A stretch of 5,508 nucleotides of DNA, taken from NCBI GenBank assembly GCA_964475515.1, contig CAYYWW010000042.1, positions 1 to 5,508 of the forward strand, read 5' to 3'. Source of the DNA: CAYYWW01 sp964475515 (GTDB lineage: Archaea > Aenigmatarchaeota > Aenigmatarchaeia > QMZP01). The notes under the pieces were generated by a model, which saw only the letters and a program-made list of their open reading frames with translations, did not search any database and was not told where the DNA came from. The position numbers and the translations under genes were made by a program. This document shows, one piece after another, positions 1 to 5,496 of the stretch (within the stretch, counting starts at the first letter, position 1; every line of letters starts with the position of its first letter).

Positions 1-44
1 CCTTCATAATTTTATTTTCTAATCAGGACATAATAAGTTTTGAA

Positions 45-56
45 ATATTTAAATAT
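45..56 (+). promoter_or_regulatory. TATA-type promoter of the ABC importer operon
   Basis: ATATTTAAATAT is a 12-base perfect palindrome with a TTTAAA core, preceded by a purine stretch (GAAAT) that could serve as a BRE. A start about 25 bases downstream would fall near position 75. That leaves a leader of roughly 20 bases, which agrees with the Shine-Dalgarno-like AGGGGTG at 86-92. The palindrome may simply reflect the AT-rich TATA box. A regulator site overlapping it is possible but not shown. Confidence 0.55.
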
Positions 57-95
57 GGAAATCAAACTATTAAAAAATCACTCGAAGGGGTGTTA

Positions 96-1121
96 ATGAA
101 TATTAAAATCAAAACCATTTTAATATTATTGGTAATTGTTGCAATTATTACTGTTTTTGCTTCTAACACGAAAACAGGTGAAGAAAAAAAAGTCGTTGTT
201 TATGTTGCCCATGATCAGGACTACTCAGAACCTATACTAAGAGAGTTCGAAGAGACAACAGGAATAAAGGTAGAAGCTCTTTATGACACCGAGGCAACAA
301 AAACAGTGGGTCTTGTCAACAGGATTTTAGCAGAAAGAAACAATCCAAAAGCAGATGTTTTCTGGAACAATGAGCCCATAAGAAGCGTTATGTTAAAGCG
401 AGAAGGTTTGCTCCAACCATATTGTTCACCTAACTCATTAGATATACCATCTGTTTACAAAGATGATGAATGCTTTTGGATAGGATTTGCCGCAAGAGCA
501 AGAGTACTTATATATAATACTGAAAAAATAAGTGAAGAAGAAGCACCAAAATCTATCTTTGATTTAACAGACAGTAAATGGAAAGGAAGAGTGTGTGTAG
601 CTAACCCGTTATTCGGAAGCACATCAACACATTTTGCATCTTTGTTTGCGGTTTTAGGTGAGAGTGAAGCAAAGAAATTTCTTTTAGACCTGAAGAAAAA
701 CAATGTAAAAATTGTTGAAAGCAATTCAATGGTTAGGGACCAAGTTGTAGCAGGAGAATGTTGGATAGGGCTTACTGACACAGACGATGCTTATGATGCT
801 GTATTGGCAGGCAAACCGGTAAAAATGATATTTCCAGATCAGGGAGAGAATGATATTGGTGACCTTGTTTTCCCAAATACTATAATGTTAATAACCGGCG
901 CACCGCATTCAGAAGAAGGTAAAAAATTAATAGATTTCTTACTCACTCCTCATGTAGAAGAGGAATTAGCAAAATCAGCAATGCAAATACCTCTGAAATC
1001 AAGTAGCAAGGTTCCGAATGTAATACCGGGAAATATAAAGCCTCTTAACGTGACGTTTGCGGAGATGTTCGACTATCTAGACATTTCAAACAAATTTGCG
1101 CAGGAAACATTTATACAGTAA
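96..1121 (+). CDS. ABC importer extracellular solute-binding protein, FbpA/AfuA-like (probable iron(III))
   Basis: This is a 341-aa binding protein of the type 2 periplasmic-binding fold (COG1840-like), which captures substrate outside the membrane and delivers it to the permease encoded next. Residues 7-22 form a hydrophobic N-terminal segment after a short basic start. There is no lipobox cysteine, so it is either a cleaved signal peptide or a membrane anchor. The mature part opens with the first beta strand (VVVYVAHD, 33-40). A DVFWNNEP segment (87-94) and GLTDTDDA (225-232) are typical of this subgroup, followed by PDQGEND and a conserved C-terminal region. The twin-tyrosine iron site of classical FbpA is not evident, so ferric iron is inferred from family and neighbours; another small ligand is possible. 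There are four cysteines (110, 126, 167, 222), which could form disulfides outside the cell. An in-frame GTG at 90 lies inside the Shine-Dalgarno-like AGGGGTG, so the ATG at 96 is preferred. It is the first gene of the operon. Confidence 0.88.
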   Translation: MNIKIKTILILLVIVAIITVFASNTKTGEEKKVVVYVAHDQDYSEPILREFEETTGIKVEALYDTEATKTVGLVNRILAERNNPKADVFWNNEPIRSVMLKREGLLQPYCSPNSLDIPSVYKDDECFWIGFAARARVLIYNTEKISEEEAPKSIFDLTDSKWKGRVCVANPLFGSTSTHFASLFAVLGESEAKKFLLDLKKNNVKIVESNSMVRDQVVAGECWIGLTDTDDAYDAVLAGKPVKMIFPDQGENDIGDLVFPNTIMLITGAPHSEEGKKLIDFLLTPHVEEELAKSAMQIPLKSSSKVPNVIPGNIKPLNVTFAEMFDYLDISNKFAQETFIQ

Positions 1122-1143
1122 GAGACAAGATTTAATTGATAAA

Positions 1144-2703
1144 ATGCACAGAAAAACCATCAAGTACATGGTCTTAGTTTTTGTTTTTATATTTGTTTTC
1201 TTTCCCATACTATATCTTTTCGTATCATTTTTGTTTCCTAACTTTCAGTTATCAGGCATAGGAACAGTTATCAACTATGTTAGAATGTCGTATGACCCTA
1301 GAATATTGTCCATTTTCATAAGAACTCTATCCATAGGATTCGCTGTTTCCTTGTTGACTGCCGTGATAGGAACGACATTGTCAATTCTGATTGACTGCAC
1401 CAACATTTCACACAAAAATTTTTTCAAATTCTCGCTTTTTTTACCGTTTTTGATACCTGCATATATTTTTACATTTTCTTGGATGGCCTTTCTCGGAAAA
1501 AGAGGAATTTTTGCTAACATACAAATGCCAAATATACCGATAGACATATACAATCCATACGGTGTAATTTTTTTCCTCACACTTTCTCTATTTCCTATAA
1601 CAATGTTAGCGGTTTCTTTGGGTATAAAAAACATAAATAAGGATTTGATAGATGTAGGAAGGCTCGCAAAATCAAAAAAAATTCTAAAAAACATACTCCT
1701 ACCGCTAATAAAACCTCATATAATGGTTTCATCATTCATCGTTTTTGCATTGGCCATATCTGAATACACAGTTCCCGCTTTTCTTAGAGTTAACACGTAC
1801 TCAGGAGAAATATTCGCTCAGATGGCTGCTTTTTACAATCTCAATAGAGCTGTTTTGTACTCAGTACCTATGGTTCTTCTATCGTTTACTGTATCGGTTG
1901 TAATTTATTTTTATATCAAGAGAAACCCTGTGTTTACAGTCTCTAGCTCTTTCAAAGAAGAAAGAGCTTTCATTAATTTATCAAAGCGACAAAAATTTAT
2001 AACATACACATTTCTCACTACAATGATTCTCATTTCCGTAGCTATACCAATCGGAATGATTTTAATAGAGTCAGAGGCAAGTCTATTCGATGCCGTTCTC
2101 TTTGCCAGAGAATCGGTAATAAATTCTATTATCTTAGCGTCTCTTTCTTCAATTTTAATAACCTTTGTAGGCTTTTTAGTTTACAACGTATTGAAAGAAA
2201 ATCAATTTCTCCCCCCACTAATAACAATACCACTTATAATACCAGCACCGGTAATGGGAGTTGCACTGATAAACTTATATAATTCCTTCTCTGTTGGCGT
2301 GTACGGAACCGAAATCATGTTATTACTCGGCTATATGATAAGATTTTTACCGTTTTCAATACTCATGTTTATGGTTTTTTCGAGGCAGGTATCTCCAGAA
2401 ATCGAAGAAGCAGGGTTACTAGCAGAACGTGACTATATCAAGATTATGCACAGGATAACGTTGCCTCTGAGTAAAGGAGGTATAATTTCGTCCATGTTTA
2501 TAGTTTTCGTGCTGTCTTTCGCCGAAATTGGGATAACGCAGCTGTTATCCCCGCCCGGATTCCAAACACTATCAATAAGAATAGAAACTCTTATGCATTA
2601 TGGAAATTATCCATTTGTTGCCTCTCTTTCCTTGTTCACGATTTTGTTTATTTTACTGGTTTACCTATTATATATATTGGGTCACAAGTATGAACGTAAT
2701 TGA
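1144..2703 (+). CDS. Iron(III)-type ABC importer permease, fused two-domain (FbpB-like)
   Basis: This 519-aa polytopic membrane protein forms the translocation channel of the importer. The sequence shows two homologous transmembrane halves in one chain, about 12 helices in all, as in FbpB/SfuB permeases. Each half has an EAA loop that docks on the ATPase: residues about 168-190 (LIDVGRLAKSKK, then LPLIKP) and about 419-442 (EIEEAGLLAERD, then ITLPL). In the first loop the consensus EAA is degenerate (IDVG); in the second it is well kept (EEAG). The reading frame is open from a TTG at 1096 inside the previous gene. The ATG at 1144 is preferred because the charged stretch before it is unlike a membrane-protein start and would overlap the binding-protein gene. 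No strong Shine-Dalgarno site is visible, so translational coupling across the 22-base gap is likely. The 3' end overlaps the ATPase gene by 14 bases. Confidence 0.9.
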   Translation: MHRKTIKYMVLVFVFIFVFFPILYLFVSFLFPNFQLSGIGTVINYVRMSYDPRILSIFIRTLSIGFAVSLLTAVIGTTLSILIDCTNISHKNFFKFSLFLPFLIPAYIFTFSWMAFLGKRGIFANIQMPNIPIDIYNPYGVIFFLTLSLFPITMLAVSLGIKNINKDLIDVGRLAKSKKILKNILLPLIKPHIMVSSFIVFALAISEYTVPAFLRVNTYSGEIFAQMAAFYNLNRAVLYSVPMVLLSFTVSVVIYFYIKRNPVFTVSSSFKEERAFINLSKRQKFITYTFLTTMILISVAIPIGMILIESEASLFDAVLFARESVINSIILASLSSILITFVGFLVYNVLKENQFLPPLITIPLIIPAPVMGVALINLYNSFSVGVYGTEIMLLLGYMIRFLPFSILMFMVFSRQVSPEIEEAGLLAERDYIKIMHRITLPLSKGGIISSMFIVFVLSFAEIGITQLLSPPGFQTLSIRIETLMHYGNYPFVASLSLFTILFILLVYLLYILGHKYERN

Positions 2704-3397
2704 AGTGAGAAACCTTAGCAAAGCAATAGAAGGTAGGGAAATATTATCAAAGATAAGATTTAGTGTCAGTCAAGGCGAGAGATTCGGAATATTTGGACCG
2801 TCAGGATGTGGAAAGACAATGCTTTTAAGGTGTATATGCGGACTAGAAAAAATAGATAGCGGTGAAGTCTATTTAAGAGGCAAAGAAGCAACATCAAAAA
2901 GAACATTTGTACCACCAGAAGAAAGAAACGTAGCCATGATATTTCAAGAATTGGCATTGTGGCCTCACATGACTGTGAAAGATCACATACAATTCGTATT
3001 AAAATCAAAAAACGGAGAAACCAAAAAAAGAATGAGAGAGATTTTGAAAACAGTTGGTTTAGAAAAAAAATTAAATTCAAAACCATCTCAGCTCTCTGGT
3101 GGAGAAAGACAGCGTTTAGCCATAGCAAGGGCGATTGCACAAGATTCCGATATATTACTCCTGGATGAACCGTTTTCTTCCTTGGATTTTAAGCTCAAAA
3201 AAGAAATAGGAGACCTCATCATGAAAATACAAGAAATCAATAACATTACTGTTGTTTATGTTAGTCATGATATTTTAGAGGTTATGAGGTTTTGTAACAA
3301 AGTAGCATTAATGGAAAATGGAAAAATAAAAGAAATTGGAAAACCCAATAAACTCCTCGCTAAATTTCTGGAGAAAACAAATATACAAAAATTATAA
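2690..3397 (+). CDS. ABC importer ATP-binding protein (FbpC-like, short form)
   Basis: This 235-aa cytoplasmic ATPase powers the importer encoded upstream. All nucleotide-binding motifs are intact: Walker A GPSGCGKT (36-43), Q-loop glutamine 86 (MIFQE), signature LSGGE (135-139), Walker B ILLLDE (155-160), D-loop SSLD (163-166) and switch histidine 193 (VSHD). The chain ends about 40 residues after the switch histidine. It therefore lacks the C-terminal TOBE-type regulatory domain that FbpC and related PotA/MalK-class ATPases often carry. The frame extends upstream to 2600, but that part lies in the permease gene and reads as an unlikely hydrophobic sequence. The ATG at 2690 begins the normal N-terminus (VIEVRNLSK). 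The 14-base overlap with the permease gene indicates translational coupling. The family is certain; the substrate rests on the two partner genes. Confidence 0.93.
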   Translation: MNVIEVRNLSKAIEGREILSKIRFSVSQGERFGIFGPSGCGKTMLLRCICGLEKIDSGEVYLRGKEATSKRTFVPPEERNVAMIFQELALWPHMTVKDHIQFVLKSKNGETKKRMREILKTVGLEKKLNSKPSQLSGGERQRLAIARAIAQDSDILLLDEPFSSLDFKLKKEIGDLIMKIQEINNITVVYVSHDILEVMRFCNKVALMENGKIKEIGKPNKLLAKFLEKTNIQKL

Positions 3398-3404
3398 TTA
3401 ATCA

Positions 3405-3656
3405 TTATCCGAAACTGGCTTTCCTCGTCCTCCGGAAGTAATATATACTAAAGAAACCGGTAACTATACCTGTTGTTAGACAAGCTAAAGACGTTATTGT
3501 TATCATCACATCTCCAGGAAAAAGTTTGATTAAAATAATAGACGAGATCAAAAACAGAAGAGAAGTGTTTATCATGCTCAATGAAGTTCTTATGTTGGCC
3601 ATAATACTTCTTTCCTGTGCTTGCTTCCTTTTGATTATCTCCATGGCAGAGTTCAT
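3405..3656 (-). CDS. Small two-helix membrane protein, DUF202 (YidH)-like
   Basis: This is an 83-aa protein of unknown function. Its N-terminus is polar and charged (1-24) and holds QERSIMANIRTSLSMINTS. This resembles the RT-x-LA-x-x-RT-x-LA pattern that precedes the first helix in DUF202 proteins. Hydrophobic segments lie at about 28-46 and 50-73, followed by a basic tail (RRTRK) that probably lies in the cytoplasm. The assignment is by eye and moderate; members of this family have no firmly established role. The gene is convergent with the importer operon, with only 7 bases between the two stop codons, so it is not part of that operon. A second in-frame ATG at 3644 is a possible alternative start, but the TATA-like box near 3687 fits the ATG at 3656 better. 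Confidence 0.7.
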   Translation of the reverse strand: MNSAMEIIKRKQAQERSIMANIRTSLSMINTSLLFLISSIILIKLFPGDVMITITSLACLTTGIVTGFFSIYYFRRTRKASFG

Positions 3657-3682
3657 ACTTTTCTAATTAAACCCGAACTCGT

Positions 3683-3690
3683 ATTTAAAT
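3683..3690 (-). promoter_or_regulatory. TATA-like box for the DUF202-like gene
   Basis: ATTTAAAT is centred about 31 bases upstream of the ATG at 3656 on the - strand. A start about 26 bases from its centre would give a leader of only a few bases, consistent with the lack of a Shine-Dalgarno site. The intergenic DNA is very AT-rich, so the box is only modestly distinctive. Confidence 0.4.
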
Positions 3691-3745
3691 CTTTACTAAT
3701 AATTTTCTTTGAATTAAATTTCATAGTGCGCAGAAAATACAAAAA

Positions 3746-3755
3746 TTTATAAAAA
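3746..3755 (+). promoter_or_regulatory. TATA box of the tRNA-Asp gene
   Basis: TTTATAAAAA lies about 31 bases upstream of the first tRNA base (3781), the usual archaeal spacing for a tRNA promoter, with A-rich sequence just before it. Confidence 0.65.
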
Positions 3756-3780
3756 CAATACTCCATAAATCTCATATAAT

Positions 3781-3959
3781 GCCCTGATGGTGTAGCCTGG
3801 TCTAGCATATGGGACTGTCANNNNNNNNNNNNNNNNNNNNNNNNNNNNNNNNNNNNNNNNNNNNNNNNNNNNNNNNNNNNNNNNNNNNNNNNNNNNNNNN
3901 NNNNNNNNNNNNNNNNNNNNAGAGCTCCCATGACGCGGGTTCAAATCCCGCTCAGGGCG
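3781..3959 (+). tRNA. tRNA-Asp(GTC): tRNA-Asp (anticodon GTC), intron-containing, interrupted by an assembly gap
   Basis: This tRNA decodes aspartate codons GAC and GAU. The exons are 3781-3820 and 3925-3959. The acceptor strands GCCCTGA and TCAGGGC pair in full, with discriminator G at 3959. The D-arm is GTGT with GCAT. The anticodon stem TGGGA/TCCCA encloses the loop CTGTCA-C, giving anticodon GTC at 3817-3819. The variable region is four bases and the T-arm is GCGGG-TTCAAAT-CCCGC. CCA is not encoded. The loop is split at the canonical 37/38 site by an intron that holds the 100 N. The two halves fit each other in every stem, so they belong to one gene even though the sequence between them is missing. 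Confidence 0.95.
3821..3924 (+). other. tRNA-Asp intron (37/38) containing a 100-N assembly gap (3821-3920)
   Basis: Only the last four intron bases, AGAG (3921-3924), are known. In an archaeal BHB motif the last helix bases of the intron pair with CTGT (3815-3818) of the anticodon loop. The visible AG at 3921-3922 pairs correctly with C3815 and T3816, leaving the 3-base bulge AG^C at 3923-3925. This supports a genuine intron end at the right edge of the gap. Exactly 100 N is the usual placeholder for a gap of unknown size, so the true intron length is unknown. Confidence 0.8.
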
Positions 3960-4028
3960 TAATTTAAATAACTTCCAACTCTTCACCAGCATTCTTTAAG
4001 TTTTAGAGAAAGAGGAGAGTATAGAAGA

Positions 4029-4043
4029 TCTCTATTATAGAGA
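4029..4043. repeat. Short perfect inverted repeat in the gap between tRNA-Asp and the 126-aa gene
   Basis: TCTCTA and TAGAGA flank a 3-base spacer (TTA). The repeat sits in a purine-rich intergenic stretch about 65 bases before the next start codon and 70 bases after the tRNA. No T-run follows on either strand, so a terminator is not supported. A regulator-binding site or chance are both possible. Confidence 0.35.
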
Positions 4044-4077
4044 AAAGGATTCGAAAAATTAAATGAAAAAATAAAAA

Positions 4078-4088
4078 TTTTATAAAAG
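4078..4088 (+). promoter_or_regulatory. TATA box of the 126-aa protein gene; decides the start codon
   Basis: TTTTATAAAAG is a strong archaeal TATA box centred near 4083. A transcription start 25-26 bases downstream lands on the ATG at 4108, giving a leaderless mRNA. The in-frame ATG at 4099 would be only 16 bases from the box and is probably not transcribed. Confidence 0.65.
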
Positions 4089-4107
4089 TTTAATTTAAAT
4101 GAAAATT

Positions 4108-4488
4108 ATGAGTGCGGGGAGGCTCGTTTCAACAGACGAGATAAGAGAAAAGTTAATGAATATTGAAGAATATATGCCACAATTACCAAATGTTGTCGTA
4201 GAATTTGCAAATTATCTTGCTGATCATCTAAATCCAAAACTTGTACCAGCGGGTTTCGCCCTTAGTTATGCATATGGTATAGTAAGTCTGTACCGTGGAA
4301 AACATGGAAATGGACAACCTATTCATCATAAATTGGCAAAAATGCCGCGTGGAGAATATATTAAAATTAAAAACTATTTCGATGAAATTGTTGATGTTGT
4401 TGCCGAGCCAGAATTTGCCTCGGAAGCTAAAAAGGAGTTTCAAACCTTACAGGAAGACATAGACCGTGGTCTTGGATTATATTTATAG
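4108..4488 (+). CDS. Hypothetical soluble 126-aa protein, no recognised family
   Basis: I do not recognise a family. The product is 126 aa, acidic to mixed in charge and mostly predicted helical, with no signal peptide and no clear membrane segment. A moderately hydrophobic patch (about 47-59, VPAGFALSYAYGI) lies between charged helices, followed by a basic, histidine-bearing turn (YRGKHGNGQPIHHKLAKMPRG). The C-terminal third is rich in Glu and Lys and looks like one or two amphipathic helices (VDVVAEPEFASEAKKEF onward). The ATG at 4099 would add three residues, but TATA spacing favours the leaderless ATG at 4108, and no Shine-Dalgarno site is present. It has its own promoter and stands 59 bases before the next gene, which appears to have a separate promoter. 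Codon choice resembles the neighbours, so it is probably a real native gene. Confidence 0.75.
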   Translation: MSAGRLVSTDEIREKLMNIEEYMPQLPNVVVEFANYLADHLNPKLVPAGFALSYAYGIVSLYRGKHGNGQPIHHKLAKMPRGEYIKIKNYFDEIVDVVAEPEFASEAKKEFQTLQEDIDRGLGLYL

Positions 4489-4518
4489 CTTCCCAATTAA
4501 ACAAAGGATTAAATAATT

Positions 4519-4526
4519 ATTTTATT
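4519..4526 (+). promoter_or_regulatory. TATA-like box of the 92-aa membrane protein gene
   Basis: TATTTTATT-type sequence is centred about 25 bases upstream of the ATG at 4548, the spacing expected for a leaderless archaeal transcript. No Shine-Dalgarno motif precedes the ATG. The surrounding DNA is AT-rich, so this is suggestive only. Confidence 0.4.
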
Positions 4527-4547
4527 CGATGCACTCAAATATAAATT

Positions 4548-4826
4548 ATGGTTTCTAGAAAGAAGAGATCCAAACACACCAAAAATAAAAACAAGAGAGA
4601 CATCTTTGACAAAATTATAGATATTCTCAAAGAAATCAACAAGGCAAGAAAACCACATAGACTTGCAACAGCAGGTGTTGTTGCGGCTATCGTTGGCGGA
4701 TTGCTAAAAGCTCAGGCGTTGACAGCTACATTTCCAAAGCCTTGGGATGTGTGGGGAAATGCCATACTTTTTATATCAATAGTACTTATAGCGTTTGATT
4801 TTATGAAAGGAGGGTTAGTTGACTGA
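4548..4826 (+). CDS. Small basic protein with two transmembrane helices, unknown function
   Basis: This is a 92-aa protein that I cannot assign to a family. Residues 2-17 are extremely basic (RKKRSKHTKNKNKR). They are followed by an amphipathic segment (about 18-34, IFDKIIDILKEINKA) and two hydrophobic helices at about 39-55 and 70-86, joined by a short loop with FPKPWDVWG. The positive-inside rule places the basic N-terminus in the cytoplasm with a short external loop. The basic tail could touch nucleic acid, ribosomes or lipid head groups, but that is speculation. The gene ends 4 bases before the convergent MgtC-family gene. Confidence 0.75.
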   Translation: MVSRKKRSKHTKNKNKRDIFDKIIDILKEINKARKPHRLATAGVVAAIVGGLLKAQALTATFPKPWDVWGNAILFISIVLIAFDFMKGGLVD

Positions 4827-4830
4827 GAAT

Positions 4831-5262
4831 TCAAATATTAAGCCACCTTCTTCTATGCAACTTTTTTTCTATGACCTTTAATTTAAGAAAAATAAAGATT
4901 ATGATCGTAAAAGATACGGCAACTGCATAGTACCCAAAACCTGCTATAATACCTATTCCTGTTACTGACCAGAGGCTTGCGGCAGTTGTCAACCCTATTA
5001 CATGATTTTTATCTGTTATTATAGTACCTGCACCTATGAATCCAACACCTGTGAGTATTCCAGTAAGTATTCTGGCAACAGAATCTGGATCTGGGAAAAA
5101 TTCTAAAGCAGATGCCGTTATCATGGCAGATGTCATACATACTATTATGTTGGTTCTGAATCCTGCAGGATGGCGGGTTTCTTCTCTTTCAAACCCAATT
5201 ATACCACCCAAGATGGCTGCAAGAAGCAATTTAAAAACAAAGTCAAGAAAATTGATGACCAT
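4831..5262 (-). CDS. MgtC/SapB family membrane protein
   Basis: This 143-aa protein matches the conserved MgtC/SapB membrane domain. The motifs occur in order: GGIIGFERE (19-27), HPAGFRTN (31-38), GVGFIGAGTI (72-81) and GLTTAASLW (90-98). About four hydrophobic segments are visible and the C-terminus is basic (KKLHRRRW). It is about the length of the membrane domain alone and lacks the soluble C-terminal extension of Salmonella MgtC. Family members have been linked to survival under low magnesium and to control of membrane ATPase or phosphate homeostasis in bacteria; the archaeal role is not known. The ATG at 5262 has a TTTAAA box 26 bases upstream, so the mRNA is probably leaderless. It is divergent from tRNA-Lys and convergent with the 92-aa gene. 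Confidence 0.92.
   Translation of the reverse strand: MVINFLDFVFKLLLAAILGGIIGFEREETRHPAGFRTNIIVCMTSAMITASALEFFPDPDSVARILTGILTGVGFIGAGTIITDKNHVIGLTTAASLWSVTGIGIIAGFGYYAVAVSFTIIIFIFLKLKVIEKKLHRRRWLNI
4862..4868 (+). terminator. Possible oligo-T terminator of the 92-aa gene
   Basis: A run of seven T begins 36 bases after the stop codon at 4826, inside the 3' part of the convergent MgtC-family gene. Archaeal RNA polymerase often ends at oligo-T tracts without a hairpin. If used, the + strand transcript would carry a tail antisense to the end of the MgtC-family mRNA. Confidence 0.3.
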
Positions 5263-5285
5263 ATTTTATTATTTATGCCGACCAG

Positions 5286-5291
5286 TTTAAA
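5286..5291 (-). promoter_or_regulatory. TATA-type box of the MgtC-family gene
   Basis: TTTAAA is centred about 26 bases upstream of the ATG at 5262 on the - strand. This is the spacing expected for a leaderless archaeal transcript and supports that start codon. Confidence 0.5.
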
Positions 5292-5311
5292 TGCATTGAA
5301 AAAGGAAGGAA

Positions 5312-5320
5312 TTTATAAAA
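5312..5320 (+). promoter_or_regulatory. TATA box of the tRNA-Lys gene
   Basis: TTTATAAAA, preceded by purine-rich AAAGGAAGGAA that could act as a BRE, lies about 36 bases upstream of the first tRNA base (5352). A start near 5342 would give a 5' leader of about 10 bases for RNase P to remove. Confidence 0.65.
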
Positions 5321-5366
5321 TATTTATTAAAATAGAATAATTATAGTCCATGGGCCCGTAGCTCAG

Positions 5367-5403
5367 AACTTTATCCGTCCTATGTACGGATATTTGTGGG
5401 CAA
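5367..5403 (+). other. tRNA-Lys intron 1, D-loop (15/16), 37 nt
   Basis: The central BHB helix is GCTC (5361-5364, the 5' D-stem strand) paired with GGGC (5398-5401). The bulges are AG^A (5365-5367) and AA^T (5402-5404), cut after the second base. The intron forms its own hairpin, TATCCG (5372-5377) with CGGATA (5387-5392). The outer helix of the motif is weak, so this is a relaxed BHB. Removal restores the D-loop AGTCTGGTA. The D-stem cannot form until this intron is removed. Confidence 0.88.
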
Positions 5404-5419
5404 TCTGGTAGAGCACCTG

Positions 5420-5443
5420 AGCATCTCTATGATGTGCGGTGAT
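5420..5443 (+). other. tRNA-Lys intron 2, anticodon stem (30/31), 24 nt
   Basis: The central BHB helix is CACC (5414-5417) with GGTG (5438-5441). The bulges are TG^A (5418-5420) and AT^G (5442-5444). The inner helix is GCAT (5421-5424) with GTGC (5434-5437), and the outer helix is GAG (5411-5413) with CTT (5445-5447). Every helix of the motif is present. Removal joins CCTG to G and restores the stem strand CCTGG that pairs with CCAGG at 5498-5502. Confidence 0.88.
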
Positions 5444-5450
5444 GCTTTTA

Positions 5451-5496
5451 GCAGACTAAAAGCGTGTTGAGCTCCATGCTATGACAGATGGAAGAT
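5451..5496 (+). other. tRNA-Lys intron 3, canonical anticodon-loop site (37/38), 46 nt
   Basis: The central BHB helix is CTTT (5445-5448, containing part of the anticodon) with GAAG (5491-5494). The bulges are TA^G (5449-5451) and AT^A (5495-5497). The outer helix is the anticodon stem, complete only after intron 2 has been removed. The intron contains a 6-bp hairpin, AGCGTG (5461-5466) with CATGCT (5475-5480). Its bases 5456-5463 are also the exact complement of 5444-5451, a competing structure. Confidence 0.88.

Noticed and set aside
45..56. Palindrome as an iron-repressor (DtxR-type) operator
   Set aside because: It is made only of A and T around a TTTAAA core and does not match a known operator consensus; a TATA box explains it.
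455..781. 108-aa open frame on the - strand
   Set aside because: It lies entirely within the binding-protein gene, which has clear family motifs; the antisense frame has none.
1275..1694. 139-aa open frame on the - strand
   Set aside because: It is a shadow of the permease gene with no recognisable motifs.
2766..3140. 124-aa open frame on the - strand
   Set aside because: It is antisense to the intact ATPase gene; its hydrophobic look comes from the reverse complement of Lys/Glu-rich codons.
3781..3959. Split tRNA-Asp encoded as two separate half genes
   Set aside because: The halves are in order on the same strand, and the right-hand flank carries BHB-compatible intron bases. An ordinary cis intron with an assembly gap is the simpler reading.
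3747..3992. Open frame on the - strand containing RPERDLNPRHG
   Set aside because: It is the reverse translation of the tRNA-Asp gene and runs through the N gap. This peptide is a well-known false protein produced by tRNA sequence.
3960..4107. Small RNA gene (box C/D or H/ACA) in the intergenic region
   Set aside because: No paired C and D boxes or ACA-tailed hairpin are visible; only the short inverted repeat at 4029-4043 stands out.
5036..5290. 84-aa open frame on the + strand
   Set aside because: It is antisense to the MgtC-family gene, whose four motifs are intact on the - strand.
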